Of a stretch of 64,000 nt of DNA, positions 27,101-36,284 are shown one piece after another (position 1 is the first letter of the stretch; each line of letters begins with the position of its first letter). Position numbers and translations under genes: made by a program. The notes below the pieces were generated by a model. The model ran no database searches. It saw only the letters and a list, made by a program, of their open reading frames with translations, and was not told where the DNA came from. This stretch comes from an uncultured Sphingomonadales bacterium. Lineage in GTDB: Bacteria; Pseudomonadota; Alphaproteobacteria; Sphingomonadales; Sphingomonadaceae. Where the stretch lies: positions 1 through 64,000 of the forward strand of contig CALCBC010000012.1 in NCBI GenBank assembly GCA_937898525.1. The letters run 5' to 3'.

Positions 27101-27633
27101 GACGCGTCCGCTGCCGGAAGCGTTGCCGCGAAGCAAGCGGGAGCGTGGAAGTCCGGCTTTGCATCGGGGTGCGCGAGCGCCCAGTAGCTCTTCGCACCGC
27201 CCTGCTCCTCGATGACTGCAGACAGGCCCATCGCGCATGCCTCGGCCGGCAATCCGGCGGTCGGCACCGCGGCATCGAAAATCGCGAAACTGCTGCCGAT
27301 CCGAATCGTGCATTCGGGCTCGCGCGGGAAAGGCCGTTCGTTCATTCCCCAGCGGTAGGCTTCGAAATCGTAGGCGTTCCACCGCTCCGACGGTGACAGG
27401 TTGAGTTCCATGTAGCAGGCCGCGCCCTCGGGCCAGAGGAACAGCTCGAAGCAGGTCGTCTGCCACAGCTCGTCGGCTCGCCCCTTGCCCGCGAACGGCG
27501 GCACGACCAGTTGCTGCGAGCCTTCGATCCGCCAGCGCAGCCGGACCCAGCTGGCGTCGCGTCCGATAACTCTCGCCTCGATCCGATTCACCCCGAGCGG
27601 CGGATGGGCGGGATGCGGCAGCAGAACGTGCAT
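27097..27633 (-). CDS. DOMON-like domain protein
   Basis: A 178-residue protein of the bacterial DOMON-like family. Features include LRWRIEGSQQLVVPPF, DELWQTTCFELFLWPEG, YMELNLSPSERWNAYDFEAYR and SYWALAHPDAKPDFH. DOMON-type domains bind heme or sugars; the role in this family is unknown. It has no signal peptide. Its stop overlaps the ATG of the DUF1343 gene (ATGA), indicating co-translation. The pairing suggests a sugar-related function, which is inference. Confidence 0.8.
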   Translation of the reverse strand: MHVLLPHPAHPPLGVNRIEARVIGRDASWVRLRWRIEGSQQLVVPPFAGKGRADELWQTTCFELFLWPEGAACYMELNLSPSERWNAYDFEAYRWGMNERPFPREPECTIRIGSSFAIFDAAVPTAGLPAEACAMGLSAVIEEQGGAKSYWALAHPDAKPDFHAPACFAATLPAADAS

Positions 27634-27673
27634 TGTCGGGGTCTCCGACGCCAGCGATATCCGCCTTGTTCCT

Positions 27674-28420
27674 TCAGCGCCAGCCCGCTTGCCTGAGCGC
27701 CGCAGCATGGTTGCGGCTGACCGGCGCAACGAGCCCACCGTGCAGCCGCACTTCTCCCGACCCGCGGCGCCAGCGCACGCTCTCGATCGCGTCGTGCGCG
27801 ACCCACCACGATCGGTGCGTGCGGTAGCCGTGAGCTTGCGCCAGCTCTGCCAGCGCATCGGCAAAGCGCATCGAGACGAGCTCCGAGCCGGCGTCGGTGT
27901 GCACCCGCACGTAGTGATCTTCGGCTTCGACCGCGACCAGCCGCGCGGCCCGGCGCCGGGCCGATAGTCGCATGCGGAACGCCCGCTCGGCCTCGGGCAG
28001 CGGTGGGACGACCAGCGTCCGCGTCTCGACCACCCGCCGCCATGCGAGCGCGCGCATGGCCATGACCAGGAACGCGACCACGAAAACCTGCCATGCCAGG
28101 ATCGGCAGCCAGCGGATGCCGGGCGGCGAATCGAACAGCCACAGGTTGAGGACATAGACCAGCAGCGTGACAGGCGGGGTCATCGCCAGCGTCACCAGCG
28201 CTACGCGGCGCCAGAAGCCGCCGACCCGCTCACCCAGCGTCAGGTCGAGCGCGATTCCGATCACCCCGCCGCCAACGATTGCCAGCAGCCAGTAGAGCGT
28301 CCTCGGGCCCGGTGCGACGTCGAGCGTCCGGTAGGGCCCGAGCACGGCCATCAGAAGCCCGAGCGCGACGAGCAGCAGAAGCTCGACCGCGGCGCGCCGT
28401 AACGGCAGGCGCTGCACCAT
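27674..28420 (-). CDS. Membrane-anchored LytTR-family transcriptional regulator
   Basis: A 248-residue protein from the ATG at 28420; a GTG start at 28489 is possible. Four predicted transmembrane helices occupy the first 140 residues (ELLLLVALGLLMAVL, LYWLLAIVGGGVIGIAL, VALVTLAMTPPVTLLVYVL, AWQVFVVAFLVMAM). A C-terminal LytTR DNA-binding domain follows: LVAVEAEDHYVRVHTDAGSE, VSMRFADALAEL, HRSWWVAHDAI and VSRNHAAALRQAGW. There is no receiver domain. Such membrane LytTR proteins often work with a small membrane partner; the divergent DUF2306 gene could be one, by inference. Confidence 0.85.
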   Translation of the reverse strand: MVQRLPLRRAAVELLLLVALGLLMAVLGPYRTLDVAPGPRTLYWLLAIVGGGVIGIALDLTLGERVGGFWRRVALVTLAMTPPVTLLVYVLNLWLFDSPPGIRWLPILAWQVFVVAFLVMAMRALAWRRVVETRTLVVPPLPEAERAFRMRLSARRRAARLVAVEAEDHYVRVHTDAGSELVSMRFADALAELAQAHGYRTHRSWWVAHDAIESVRWRRGSGEVRLHGGLVAPVSRNHAAALRQAGWR

Positions 28421-28512
28421 TCGCGAAATCCCGGCACCGCTCACGCAAACGGGCCTATCCGCTCGCCGCACGACGGGCAACGTAGACACCGGTACAACCC
28501 GGAGAGCTTGCC

Positions 28513-29139
28513 ATGATCCGTATCCCGAATCCCGCCTGGCGCGGCACGGTCGCCGTCCTGAGCGTGGCTATTGCGCTGGTATCCTACCGCTACCTGACGG
28601 CGAGTGAGACCCGCGCGCCCGGCATTCTTGCCAACGCGTTCGCCGATCCGTTCCTGGTGATCCACGTCGTCGGCGGCGCGACGGCCCTGCTCGTCAGTCC
28701 GTTGCAGTTCGTCGCTCGCTTCCGCTCGCCTCGGCCCGGTTTCCACCGGCTCGTCGGCCGAGTCTATGTCGTCGGCTGCGTCGCCGGCGGTCTTGCCGGA
28801 ATCCCGCTGGCGCTCGGCTCTACCGCCGGCCCCATGGCCGCCGCGGGGTTCGGCACGCTTGCGCTGCTGTGGCTCGTCACCACCTGGCGCGGCTGGCGCT
28901 GTGCAGTCGAACGGCGGTTTGCCGAGCATCGCGCCTGGATGCTGCGCTCGTGGGCGCTGACGATGGCCGCCGTCACGCTGCGACTCTACCTGCCGCTCAT
29001 TCCGGTGCTCGGGATCGATTTCGCCGACGGTTATCGGGCGATTGCATGGCTGTGCTGGGTGCCCAACGTTGTTGCGGTGGAAGCTTACCTGCGCTGGCCG
29101 CGCCGCCCTGCGACTCCCGCAGGGATGACGGCAGCGTAA
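28513..29139 (+). CDS. DUF2306-type polytopic membrane protein
   Basis: A 208-residue membrane protein with about six hydrophobic segments and conserved polar histidines inside them: PFLVIHVVGGATALLVSPLQF, GFHRLVGRVYVVGCVAGG, EHRAWMLRSWALTMAAVTLRLYLP. The H-x-x-x-G-R and E-H-R-x-W-M motifs fit the DUF2306/cytochrome b561-like family. Function is unknown. The ATG follows GGAGAG. It is divergent from the LytTR regulator, with only about 90 bp between starts, so shared control is possible. Confidence 0.75.
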   Translation: MIRIPNPAWRGTVAVLSVAIALVSYRYLTASETRAPGILANAFADPFLVIHVVGGATALLVSPLQFVARFRSPRPGFHRLVGRVYVVGCVAGGLAGIPLALGSTAGPMAAAGFGTLALLWLVTTWRGWRCAVERRFAEHRAWMLRSWALTMAAVTLRLYLPLIPVLGIDFADGYRAIAWLCWVPNVVAVEAYLRWPRRPATPAGMTAA

Positions 29140-29161
29140 TCTGTGCTAAGCGCGCCGCGCT

Positions 29162-30394
29162 ATGACCGACTTCAAGTCCGACCTCCTCCGACTGCTCAGC
29201 GAGCGCGGCCATATCCACCAGGTGACCGACCCGGCGGCGCTCGACGCGCTGGCCTCGCGGGAGGTCGTGACGGCCTATGTGGGGTTCGACCCGACAGCGC
29301 CGTCGCTACACGTCGGCAATCTTGCCTCGATCATGCTGCTGCGCCGCGTGCAGCAGGCGGGGCATCGCCCGATTGTGATCATGGGCGGCGGCACCGCGAA
29401 GGTCGGCGATCCGTCGGGCAAGGACGACGCACGCAAGCTGCTCACCGACGAACAGCTCTCGGCGAATATCGCTTCGATCAAGGGCAGCTTCGAGAAGATT
29501 CTCTCGTTCGACGAGGGGCCGACGGGCGCGCTGCTGATCGACAACGACGAGTGGCTGAGCAAGCTCGGCTACATCGAGCTGCTGCGCGACGTCGGGCGCC
29601 ACTTCACGATCAACCGCATGCTGACGTTCGATTCGGTCAAGCTGCGGCTCGATCGCGAGCAGCCGCTGACCTTTCTCGAATTCAACTACATGATCCTGCA
29701 GGCCTACGACTTCCTCAAGCTGTCGCGCGACTATGGCTGCCGGCTGCAGCTCGGTGGCAGCGACCAGTGGGGCAACATCGTCAACGGTATCGAACTGGCG
29801 CGACGGATCGACGGGAGCGAGCTTTACGGCGTCACCGCGCCGCTGATCACGCGCGCCGACGGGTCCAAGATGGGCAAGTCGGTGTCTGGCGCGGTGTGGC
29901 TCAACGAGGACATGCTGCCGGCGTGGGACTTCTGGCAGTACTGGCGCAACGTCGACGACCGCGACGTCGGGCGCTTCCTGCGGTTGTTCACCGACGTGCC
30001 GCTCGACGAGATCGCCCGGCTCGAGAAGCTCGAGGGGAGCGAGATCAACGCAGCGAAGATCCTCCTCGCCAACGAAGTTACCGGGCTGGTCCGCGGCGCT
30101 GAGGCGGCGCAGGCTGCCGAGGCCACGGCTGCCGCGACCTTCGCCGGCGGTGGGCTCGGTGAGGACCTGCCGGTGCTCGATGTCCCGTCTGAGGGCATTC
30201 GCCTCGGCGCGGCATGTACTGCGATCGGCTTCACCGCCTCCAACGGGGAGGCCAAACGCAAGATCGCCGAAGGCGCCGTACGGCTCGACGACGTGGTGCA
30301 GGACGATCCCGCGCTGCTGATCGAGCTGGCGCCCGGCGAGCAGCGCAAGCTGAGCCTGGGACGCAAGAGGCACGGTATCCTGCGCCGGTCCTGA
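29162..30394 (+). CDS. tyrS: Tyrosyl-tRNA synthetase
   Basis: A 410-residue class I aminoacyl-tRNA synthetase. The HIGH-type motif lies in FDPTAPSLHVGNL, the tyrosine-binding region includes LQAYDFLKLSRDYGCRLQLGGSDQWGNI (over about residues 180-207), and KMGKSVSGAVWL is the KMSKS loop. The C-terminal 60 residues form an S4 RNA-binding domain (TASNGEAKRKIAEGAVRLDD). Full length for a bacterial-type TyrRS. Confidence 0.97.
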   Translation: MTDFKSDLLRLLSERGHIHQVTDPAALDALASREVVTAYVGFDPTAPSLHVGNLASIMLLRRVQQAGHRPIVIMGGGTAKVGDPSGKDDARKLLTDEQLSANIASIKGSFEKILSFDEGPTGALLIDNDEWLSKLGYIELLRDVGRHFTINRMLTFDSVKLRLDREQPLTFLEFNYMILQAYDFLKLSRDYGCRLQLGGSDQWGNIVNGIELARRIDGSELYGVTAPLITRADGSKMGKSVSGAVWLNEDMLPAWDFWQYWRNVDDRDVGRFLRLFTDVPLDEIARLEKLEGSEINAAKILLANEVTGLVRGAEAAQAAEATAAATFAGGGLGEDLPVLDVPSEGIRLGAACTAIGFTASNGEAKRKIAEGAVRLDDVVQDDPALLIELAPGEQRKLSLGRKRHGILRRS

Positions 30395-30470
30395 GGCAAC
30401 TTTTTACGCTTTGTTCGGCATTTCCTGCGAAGCCTTTCGTTCCGACAGCGCAGCAGGGAGTTGGAAATCG

Positions 30471-30821
30471 ATGGCAGGCGGGGCTCAGCTTTCCGTGCCC
30501 GACATGCGCCGCTCGACGCGGCATCCGGTCGATTTCCCGGTTATCGGCGAGCACCGGGTGCGCGGCGACGTGAAGCTCCACATCTGCAACGTTTCGGCGC
30601 ACGGCTTCATGATCGACGCCGCCGAAGAAGGCACTTCGGGACTCGCTCGTGGTGACCGGGTGATCGTCAGGCTGCCGGTGATCGGCCGGATCGAAGCTTA
30701 CTGCATCTGGACCACCGACGACCGTGCCGGCTTCCAGTTCGAGCGGATCATCCGGCTCGACGACTTCATGACCATGATCTGCGAGCTCCAGCCGAACCCG
30801 CGCCTGCGCCGCAGAGGCTGA
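30471..30821 (+). CDS. PilZ-domain protein, probable c-di-GMP receptor
   Basis: A 116-residue single PilZ domain. The c-di-GMP ligands are present: RxxxR in MRRSTRHPVDFP and NxSxxG in NVSAHGFMID. The rest (RVIVRLPVIGRIEAYCIW, AGFQFERII) completes the six-strand barrel. The ATG at 30471 is chosen because GGGAG precedes it; the frame extends 60 nt upstream without a better site. As a stand-alone domain it probably acts as an adaptor in motility, adhesion or polysaccharide output. It lies 77 bp after tyrS. Confidence 0.88.
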   Translation: MAGGAQLSVPDMRRSTRHPVDFPVIGEHRVRGDVKLHICNVSAHGFMIDAAEEGTSGLARGDRVIVRLPVIGRIEAYCIWTTDDRAGFQFERIIRLDDFMTMICELQPNPRLRRRG

Positions 30822-30934
30822 CAGCCGCCCGGCGCAAGCCGGGGGAGCATGCGATCTCTCACCCTCCGTGATTTGAGTCGATCTGAAGCCCGGCGCCACT
30901 TGGCACTCCCGCGCCCACCTGCCATGGCGGCTGC

Positions 30935-32227
30935 GTGAGCGATCCGGTTCCCGAACCCACCTCCCCGCTGCAAATTGCCGACTATCGGCGCTTCTGGCTG
31001 GCGCGTTTCCTTGCCACTTTCGCCACGCTCTCGATCGTGGTGCTGATCGGCTACCAGACTTACGATGTCGCCCGCGAGCAGTACGGCATGGGCATCAAGG
31101 ATGCCTCGCTGATGCTCGGCCTGCTCGGCGCGGCCCAGTTCGTGCCGCTTTTCGTGTTGACCCCGGTCGCCGGAGTCGCTGCCGACCGCTTCGACCGGCG
31201 GCGAGTCGTGCTGTTCGCCAACCTGATAGACTGCGCGATCGCGCTGACGCTGGCTCTGGCCACCGTTGCTGACGCGCTCAGCCTCCCACTGCTGTTCGGC
31301 CTTGCCGCCGCACATGGCGCCGCGCGCGTGTTCAATGGCCCGGCGCTGAGCGCAATCGCCCCGAACGTCGTCCCGCCAGCGCTGCTCCCGAAGGCGATCG
31401 CGCTGTCGTCGATGGGCTGGCAGGTCGGCACGGTCGTCGGCCCGGCGGCCGGAGGCTTCATGTTCGCCGCGAGCCACTCGCTGCCCTATTTCGTCTCCGC
31501 GGCGATGCTGCTGCTGTCGGGCTTGCTCATCTCGAGCGTGCGCCCCGTCCGCGCCGTCCACGAGGGACCGCCGCGCCACCCGCTGCGGCAGATCGTCGAC
31601 GGTTTCGTCTTCGTCCGCCGAGAGCGCTTCCTGCTCGGCTGCATCACACTCGACCTGTTCGCCGTGCTGCTCGGCGGCGCCACGGCAATGCTGCCCGTGT
31701 TCGCCCGCGACATCCTCGAAGTCGGCCCAGAGGGGCTCGGCGTGATGCGCGGCGCGCCCGCGGTAGGCGCAGCGCTCGTCGCGGCGTGGCTGTCGTGGAA
31801 GCCGCTCGAGAGGAATGTCGGGGTCAAGATGCTGTGGGCCGTGGTCGGTTTCGGTGCGGCGACGATCGCGTTCGCCCTGTCGCGCAATTTCGCGCTGTCG
31901 CTGACGATGCTGGCGCTGCTGGGCGCGGCTGACATGATCTCGGTGTTCGTGCGCAACTCGCTGATCCAGCTTAACACGCCCGACGCGATGCGCGGGCGGG
32001 TCTCGGCGATCTCAGGCCTCGCGATTTCCGCCTCCAATGAGCTCGGCGAATTTCGAGCCGGGCTGATGGCCGGCGTAATCGGGGCCGTCGGGGCTGTTGC
32101 CTTGGGCGGGGTCGGTGCGATAGTCGTTACCGCGATCTGGGCCGTGATCTTTCCTGAGCTGCGTAAAGCAAGGACGTTCGCCCCGACTTTCCTGCACTCG
32201 GATCAAGCGAAGGAGCCAACCCCATGA
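30935..32227 (+). CDS. MFS transporter (DHA3-type exporter)
   Basis: A 430-residue membrane protein with about 12 hydrophobic helices. The pattern LQIADYRRFWLARFLATFATL, VLTPVAGVAADRFDRRRVVLFANL (motif A, DRFDRR) and SVFVRNSLIQLNTPDAMRGRVSAI is typical of the DHA3/EntS exporter group. The substrate is unknown. It starts with GTG. Its stop overlaps the cysK ATG by 4 nt, so it is co-transcribed and coupled with cysK, which invites the inference that it handles a cysteine-related or sulfur compound. Confidence 0.88.
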   Translation: MSDPVPEPTSPLQIADYRRFWLARFLATFATLSIVVLIGYQTYDVAREQYGMGIKDASLMLGLLGAAQFVPLFVLTPVAGVAADRFDRRRVVLFANLIDCAIALTLALATVADALSLPLLFGLAAAHGAARVFNGPALSAIAPNVVPPALLPKAIALSSMGWQVGTVVGPAAGGFMFAASHSLPYFVSAAMLLLSGLLISSVRPVRAVHEGPPRHPLRQIVDGFVFVRRERFLLGCITLDLFAVLLGGATAMLPVFARDILEVGPEGLGVMRGAPAVGAALVAAWLSWKPLERNVGVKMLWAVVGFGAATIAFALSRNFALSLTMLALLGAADMISVFVRNSLIQLNTPDAMRGRVSAISGLAISASNELGEFRAGLMAGVIGAVGAVALGGVGAIVVTAIWAVIFPELRKARTFAPTFLHSDQAKEPTP

Positions 32228-33144
32228 AGGCCGACAACGTCCTCGCCACTATTGGCAACACCCCGCACATCCGTCTCTCGCGCCTATTCCCCGACCACGA
32301 GGTCTGGGTGAAGAGCGAACGCGCCAACCCGGGCGGTTCGATCAAGGACCGCATCGCGCTGGCGATGGTCGAGGACGCCGAGCGGTCCGGCAAGCTCAAG
32401 CCGGGAGGCACGATTATCGAGCCGACCAGCGGCAACACCGGTATCGGCCTGGCAATGGTGGCCGCGGTCAAGGGCTACAGGCTGATCCTGGTCATGCCGG
32501 AATCGATGTCGCTCGAGCGGCGCCGGCTGATGCTTGCCTACGGCGCCACGTTCGACCTGACGCCGAAGGAAAAGGGCATGAAGGGCGCGCTCGCCCGCGC
32601 CGAGGAGCTGATCGCCCAGACTCCGGGCTCGTGGATGCCGCAGCAGTTCGAGAACCCGGCCAACGTCGAGATTCACGCGAGCACCACGGCGCGCGAGATC
32701 CTCGAGGACTTTGCCGATGCGCCGCCGGCGCTGCTGATCACCGGCGTCGGCACCGGTGGCCACCTGACCGCTTGCGCCGAGGTGCTCAAGAAGGAGTGGC
32801 CTTCGCTCAAGGCCTATGCGGTCGAGCCGACGCTCTCGCCCGTGATCTCGGGCGGTCAGCCCGGCCCGCACCCGATCCAGGGCATCGGCGCCGGCTTCAT
32901 CCCGGCCAACCTGCATACCCAGGCGATCGACGGCGCGATCCAGGTCGAACCCGAGGCGGCCAAGGCCATGGCTCTGCGGTGCGCCCGTGAGGAGGGCCTG
33001 CTTGTCGGTATTTCGAGCGGTGCAACGCTGGCCGCGATCCAGCAGAAGCTCGCCGAGCTGCCCGCAGGCACGCGTGTGCTCGGGTTCAACTACGATACCG
33101 GCGAGCGGTACCTGTCGGTGCCGGACTTCCTGCCGACCGAGTAG
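32224..33144 (+). CDS. cysK: Cysteine synthase A (O-acetylserine sulfhydrylase)
   Basis: A 306-residue PLP enzyme making cysteine from O-acetylserine and sulfide. The PLP lysine is Lys41 in NPGGSIKDRIAL. PTSGNTGIGLAM binds the substrate, GVGTGGHLTAC the cofactor phosphate, and GISSGATLAA and NYDTGERYLSVPDF close the active site and C-terminus. Normal length. It is coupled to the MFS exporter upstream. Confidence 0.96.
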   Translation: MKADNVLATIGNTPHIRLSRLFPDHEVWVKSERANPGGSIKDRIALAMVEDAERSGKLKPGGTIIEPTSGNTGIGLAMVAAVKGYRLILVMPESMSLERRRLMLAYGATFDLTPKEKGMKGALARAEELIAQTPGSWMPQQFENPANVEIHASTTAREILEDFADAPPALLITGVGTGGHLTACAEVLKKEWPSLKAYAVEPTLSPVISGGQPGPHPIQGIGAGFIPANLHTQAIDGAIQVEPEAAKAMALRCAREEGLLVGISSGATLAAIQQKLAELPAGTRVLGFNYDTGERYLSVPDFLPTE

Positions 33145-33209
33145 GATTCCGGTCGCGAACGCCGCAAGAGCAGTTGCCTGCCAGCCCCCGGCAGGTCATT
33201 TTGCAGTCG

Positions 33210-33641
33210 ATGCTGTCGTTCGTCGCACAAGCGCCCGGCCGAGGCCCGCGCGTCCCGTTCCTTATCTGGGGATGGGCAATGCTGTTCGTCGTGCTGCTGA
33301 GCGCGACGCCGACAGGCGGCCAGGTTCGAAGCCGGCTCGTCGGTTCGGCATTCGACCCGACGACGGTTTCGGTCGCGCTCGGGCCCAAGCAACCGAAGGC
33401 CAAGGTCTTCGCCAAGGCCTCGGCCGGCCGCCTGCCTGGCACGCTGGACGACGTACCACCAACGGGGGGCGATCCGGCGATCCTTTCCGGCGCGGTCGGG
33501 CCCGGCCGCGCCGTGCTCGAGCCACTTGCGGATTTCTTGCCGTTTTTCCGCAGCTACGCCGGCCTGTCAGCCAAGGCGCACGGAGCGCGTGCACCGCCTT
33601 TCGGCTGCCTCAATTGCCGTCGGAACACCGGCGGCTCGTGA
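33210..33641 (+). CDS. Small protein of unknown function with one membrane segment
   Basis: About 143 residues from the ATG at 33210; a TTG at 33174 is an alternative start and no strong ribosome binding site is seen. A hydrophobic segment (VPFLIWGWAMLFVVLLSA) may be an uncleaved signal anchor. It is followed by LVGSAFDPTTVSVAL, which I have seen in small sphingomonad proteins of no known function, and a Pro/Gly/Ala-rich low-complexity tail ending CLNC. Coding status is plausible, not certain. Confidence 0.5.
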   Translation: MLSFVAQAPGRGPRVPFLIWGWAMLFVVLLSATPTGGQVRSRLVGSAFDPTTVSVALGPKQPKAKVFAKASAGRLPGTLDDVPPTGGDPAILSGAVGPGRAVLEPLADFLPFFRSYAGLSAKAHGARAPPFGCLNCRRNTGGS

Positions 33642-33690
33642 TCGTTGCCGCGGCGTCCTTGTGACACCGCGGCCGACTGCGGAGGTCACC

Positions 33691-33798
33691 ATGAAACGCG
33701 CACAACGCATTCCGCCACGCTGGTTTGTGCCGGTCATCCTGATTGGCGGCACGATCGCCGGAGCCGTGATCGCCGGGCTGGTCGCTGCGCTTCAATGA
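33691..33798 (+). CDS. 35-residue single-pass membrane microprotein
   Basis: A short open frame with a consensus GGAGGT ribosome binding site 5 nt before its ATG. It encodes a positively charged N-terminus (MKRAQRIPPRW) and one transmembrane helix (FVPVILIGGTIAGAVIAGLVAAL) with a small-residue GxxxG/AxxxG pattern, typical of membrane microproteins that bind larger partners. It lies 49 bp before the Kef/YbaL antiporter gene on the same strand, a possible partner by position. Confidence 0.6.
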   Translation: MKRAQRIPPRWFVPVILIGGTIAGAVIAGLVAALQ

Positions 33799-33847
33799 TA
33801 CCCTCGTACGCGGGGCCGCAGGGCCCCGCGCACAACTCGGAGACTTC

Positions 33848-35506
33848 ATGCCTCACCATACCCCGCTCATCGGAACGATAGTCGCAGGTCTCGTTGTCGC
33901 CTTCTTCATGGGCGCCATCGCGCACCGCCTGCGCGTCTCACCGGTCGCCGGCTACTTGTTCGCGGGCATCATCGTCGGTCCTTTCACACCCGGATTCGTC
34001 GCCGACGTGTCGCTGGCCAACGAGCTGGCGGAGCTGGGGGTCATCCTGCTCATGTTCGGGGTAGGTCTGCACTTCTCGCTGCGCGACCTGCTGGCGGTCC
34101 GGAAGATCGCCGTCCCCGGCGCGCTGGGACAGATCGCCGTGGCTACGATGCTCGGCGTCGGCCTGGCCCTGTCGCTGGGCTGGACGCTGGCCGCGGGGCT
34201 CGTGTTCGGTCTGGCGCTGTCGGTCGCCAGTACCGTCGTCCTGTTGCGCGCCATGCAGGCGCGAGACCTGCTCAACACCGAACGCGGGCGCATCGCCGTG
34301 GGCTGGCTCATCGTCGAGGACCTGGCGATGGTCGTCACGCTGGTGATCCTGCCGCCAGTCGCCGGGCTGCTGTCCGGCGAGGCCGTCAGCGGTGCGAGCA
34401 TCGCCTCGGCCTTCGGGCTTATGCTGCTGAAGGTCGGAGGTTTCATCGCTTTCATGCTGATCGTCGCCAAGCGCATCGTCCCGGTCGCCCTGCACTGGGT
34501 GGCGCACACTGGATCGCGCGAGCTTTTCCGCCTCGCGGTGCTGTCGATCGCGCTCGGCGTGGCCTTCGGCGCGGCCATGGTGTTCGACGTATCGTTCGCT
34601 CTCGGGGCCTTCTTCGCGGGAATGATCCTCGGCGAAAGCGAGCTCAGCCGGCGGGCGGCCGAGGAGACGCTGCCGCTGCGCGACGCTTTCGCGGTGCTGT
34701 TCTTCGTTTCGGTCGGCATGCTGTTCGATCCGACGGTTGTGCTCGAACGGCCGTGGCCCCTGCTCGCCACGGTGATCATCATCGTGTTCGGCAAGTCGAT
34801 CGCCGCCTACGGTATCGTCCGCGCGTTCGGCCACCCGAACCGCACCGCGCTGACGATCTCGGCCAGCCTGGCGCAGATTGGCGAGTTCTCGTTCATCCTC
34901 GCCGGGCTCGGAACGGGCCTCGGCGTGCTGCCCTCCGAAGGTCGCGACCTGATCCTCGCCGGGGCGATCATCTCGATCTTCCTCAACCCGTTCGTGTTCA
35001 CCGCCGTTGCCGGGCGAGCAGGCGCGGAGAAGGAGCGCGAGCGGGCTGAAGGCGAGGCGCGGGAGATGGAGCGCCAGCGCGAGCGGCGCGACCACACGAT
35101 CCTCGTCGGGTTCGGCCGGGTCGGCCGGATCATCGGCGAGACCGCCGCCGAGGGTGGCCGGGCGATGGTGGTGATCGAGGACCAGGCCGACATCGCCAAG
35201 GACGCGGCCGATCTCGGGCTGCCGGTCGTCATCGGCAATGCTACAGCCCCTCATGTCCTGCGCGAGGCAGGGATCGCCGACGCCACGCGTCTGGTCATCG
35301 CCATTCCCGAGGGATTCGAGGCCGGCGCGATCGCCGAGCGCGCGCGCAAGGCGAATCCCGACATCACGATCCTTGCCCGAGCGCATTCCGACGCGGAAGT
35401 CGAACACCTTCAGAAGCTCGGTGTCGACCAGATCGTCATGGGCGAGCGCGAGATCGCCCGCCGATTGCTCGAGCTCATCCGACGCAGGCTGCGCGAGGAG
35501 ACATGA
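33848..35506 (+). CDS. YbaL/KefB-type cation:proton antiporter (CPA2)
   Basis: A 552-residue protein. The first 390 residues hold about 12 transmembrane helices of the CPA2 family (RVSPVAGYLFAGIIVGPFTPGF, LLMFGVGLHFSLRDLL, VEDLAMVVTLVILP, LGAFFAGMILGESELS). A charged linker (KERERAEGEAREMERQRER) and a C-terminal TrkA-N NAD-binding domain follow (ILVGFGRVGRIIGETAAEGG, GLPVVIGNATAPHVLREAGI). It probably mediates regulated K+/H+ antiport. It resembles E. coli YbaL in length and layout. A 35-residue microprotein precedes it. Confidence 0.92.
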   Translation: MPHHTPLIGTIVAGLVVAFFMGAIAHRLRVSPVAGYLFAGIIVGPFTPGFVADVSLANELAELGVILLMFGVGLHFSLRDLLAVRKIAVPGALGQIAVATMLGVGLALSLGWTLAAGLVFGLALSVASTVVLLRAMQARDLLNTERGRIAVGWLIVEDLAMVVTLVILPPVAGLLSGEAVSGASIASAFGLMLLKVGGFIAFMLIVAKRIVPVALHWVAHTGSRELFRLAVLSIALGVAFGAAMVFDVSFALGAFFAGMILGESELSRRAAEETLPLRDAFAVLFFVSVGMLFDPTVVLERPWPLLATVIIIVFGKSIAAYGIVRAFGHPNRTALTISASLAQIGEFSFILAGLGTGLGVLPSEGRDLILAGAIISIFLNPFVFTAVAGRAGAEKERERAEGEAREMERQRERRDHTILVGFGRVGRIIGETAAEGGRAMVVIEDQADIAKDAADLGLPVVIGNATAPHVLREAGIADATRLVIAIPEGFEAGAIAERARKANPDITILARAHSDAEVEHLQKLGVDQIVMGEREIARRLLELIRRRLREET

Positions 35507-35570
35507 GGCGCGAGGACATCTTCCGCTGCTTGGTCTAGGGGGCGAATCCCGCACAGCCACTGGGTAGCCA

Positions 35571-36284
35571 ATGGAACTGACTCCACTCGACTATGCCGAT
35601 GGCGAGACGCCGCTGACCGGCCTTCTCGCCTGCCCCTCTGATCCGCCGCGCGCCGGGGTGCTGGTGTTTCCGACGATCATGAACTCGACGCCGGCGGTCG
35701 AGACCAAGGCCTTCGCGCTGGCGGACGCTGGCTACCTCGCGCTGATCGCCGACTTCTACGGCCGGCGACCGACGAGCTTCGACGAAGCGCGCACGCTGGC
35801 AGCGGAGATTCGGCCCGATCCGCTCGTCTATCGCAGGCGGCTCAAGGCCGGGCTGCGCGCACTTGCGAACCTTCCCGAGGCCGCCGGGCTGCCGCTCGGC
35901 GCGATCGGCTTCTGCATGGGCGGGCAGGCCGCGCTCGAACTGGCGCGCGACGGGGCGCCGCTGTTTGCGGTGACGAGCTTTCACGGCCTGCTCGACACCG
36001 GCCTCCCCGCCGAACCCGGGCAGATCACCGCGCGCATACTCGTGTGCCACGGCGATGCCGACCCGATGGTCCCGCGCAGCCAGGTGCTGGCGTTCTGGGA
36101 GGAAATGGATGCCGCGCAGGCCAACTGGCACTTCCACGCGTACAGCGGCGTCAAGCACGGCTTCACCAACCCCGCCAAGGTCGAGGGAAATCCTGCGGTC
36201 GCCTACGACGCGAGCGCCGATCGGCAGAGCTGGGCAGCGATGCTGTCGCTGTTCGACGAGGTGCTGAGCGCGGAGGGGCGCTAG
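35571..36284 (+). CDS. Dienelactone hydrolase family protein
   Basis: A 237-residue alpha/beta hydrolase. The catalytic triad is visible: nucleophile Cys115 in GFCMGGQAAL, Asp164 in CHGDADPMVP and His196 in VKHGFTNP. The cysteine nucleophile is the mark of the dienelactone hydrolase family, which opens lactones in chloroaromatic degradation, but genome-wide members have diverse substrates. It converges on the acyl-CoA dehydrogenase gene with a 4-bp overlap. Confidence 0.9.
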   Translation: MELTPLDYADGETPLTGLLACPSDPPRAGVLVFPTIMNSTPAVETKAFALADAGYLALIADFYGRRPTSFDEARTLAAEIRPDPLVYRRRLKAGLRALANLPEAAGLPLGAIGFCMGGQAALELARDGAPLFAVTSFHGLLDTGLPAEPGQITARILVCHGDADPMVPRSQVLAFWEEMDAAQANWHFHAYSGVKHGFTNPAKVEGNPAVAYDASADRQSWAAMLSLFDEVLSAEGR

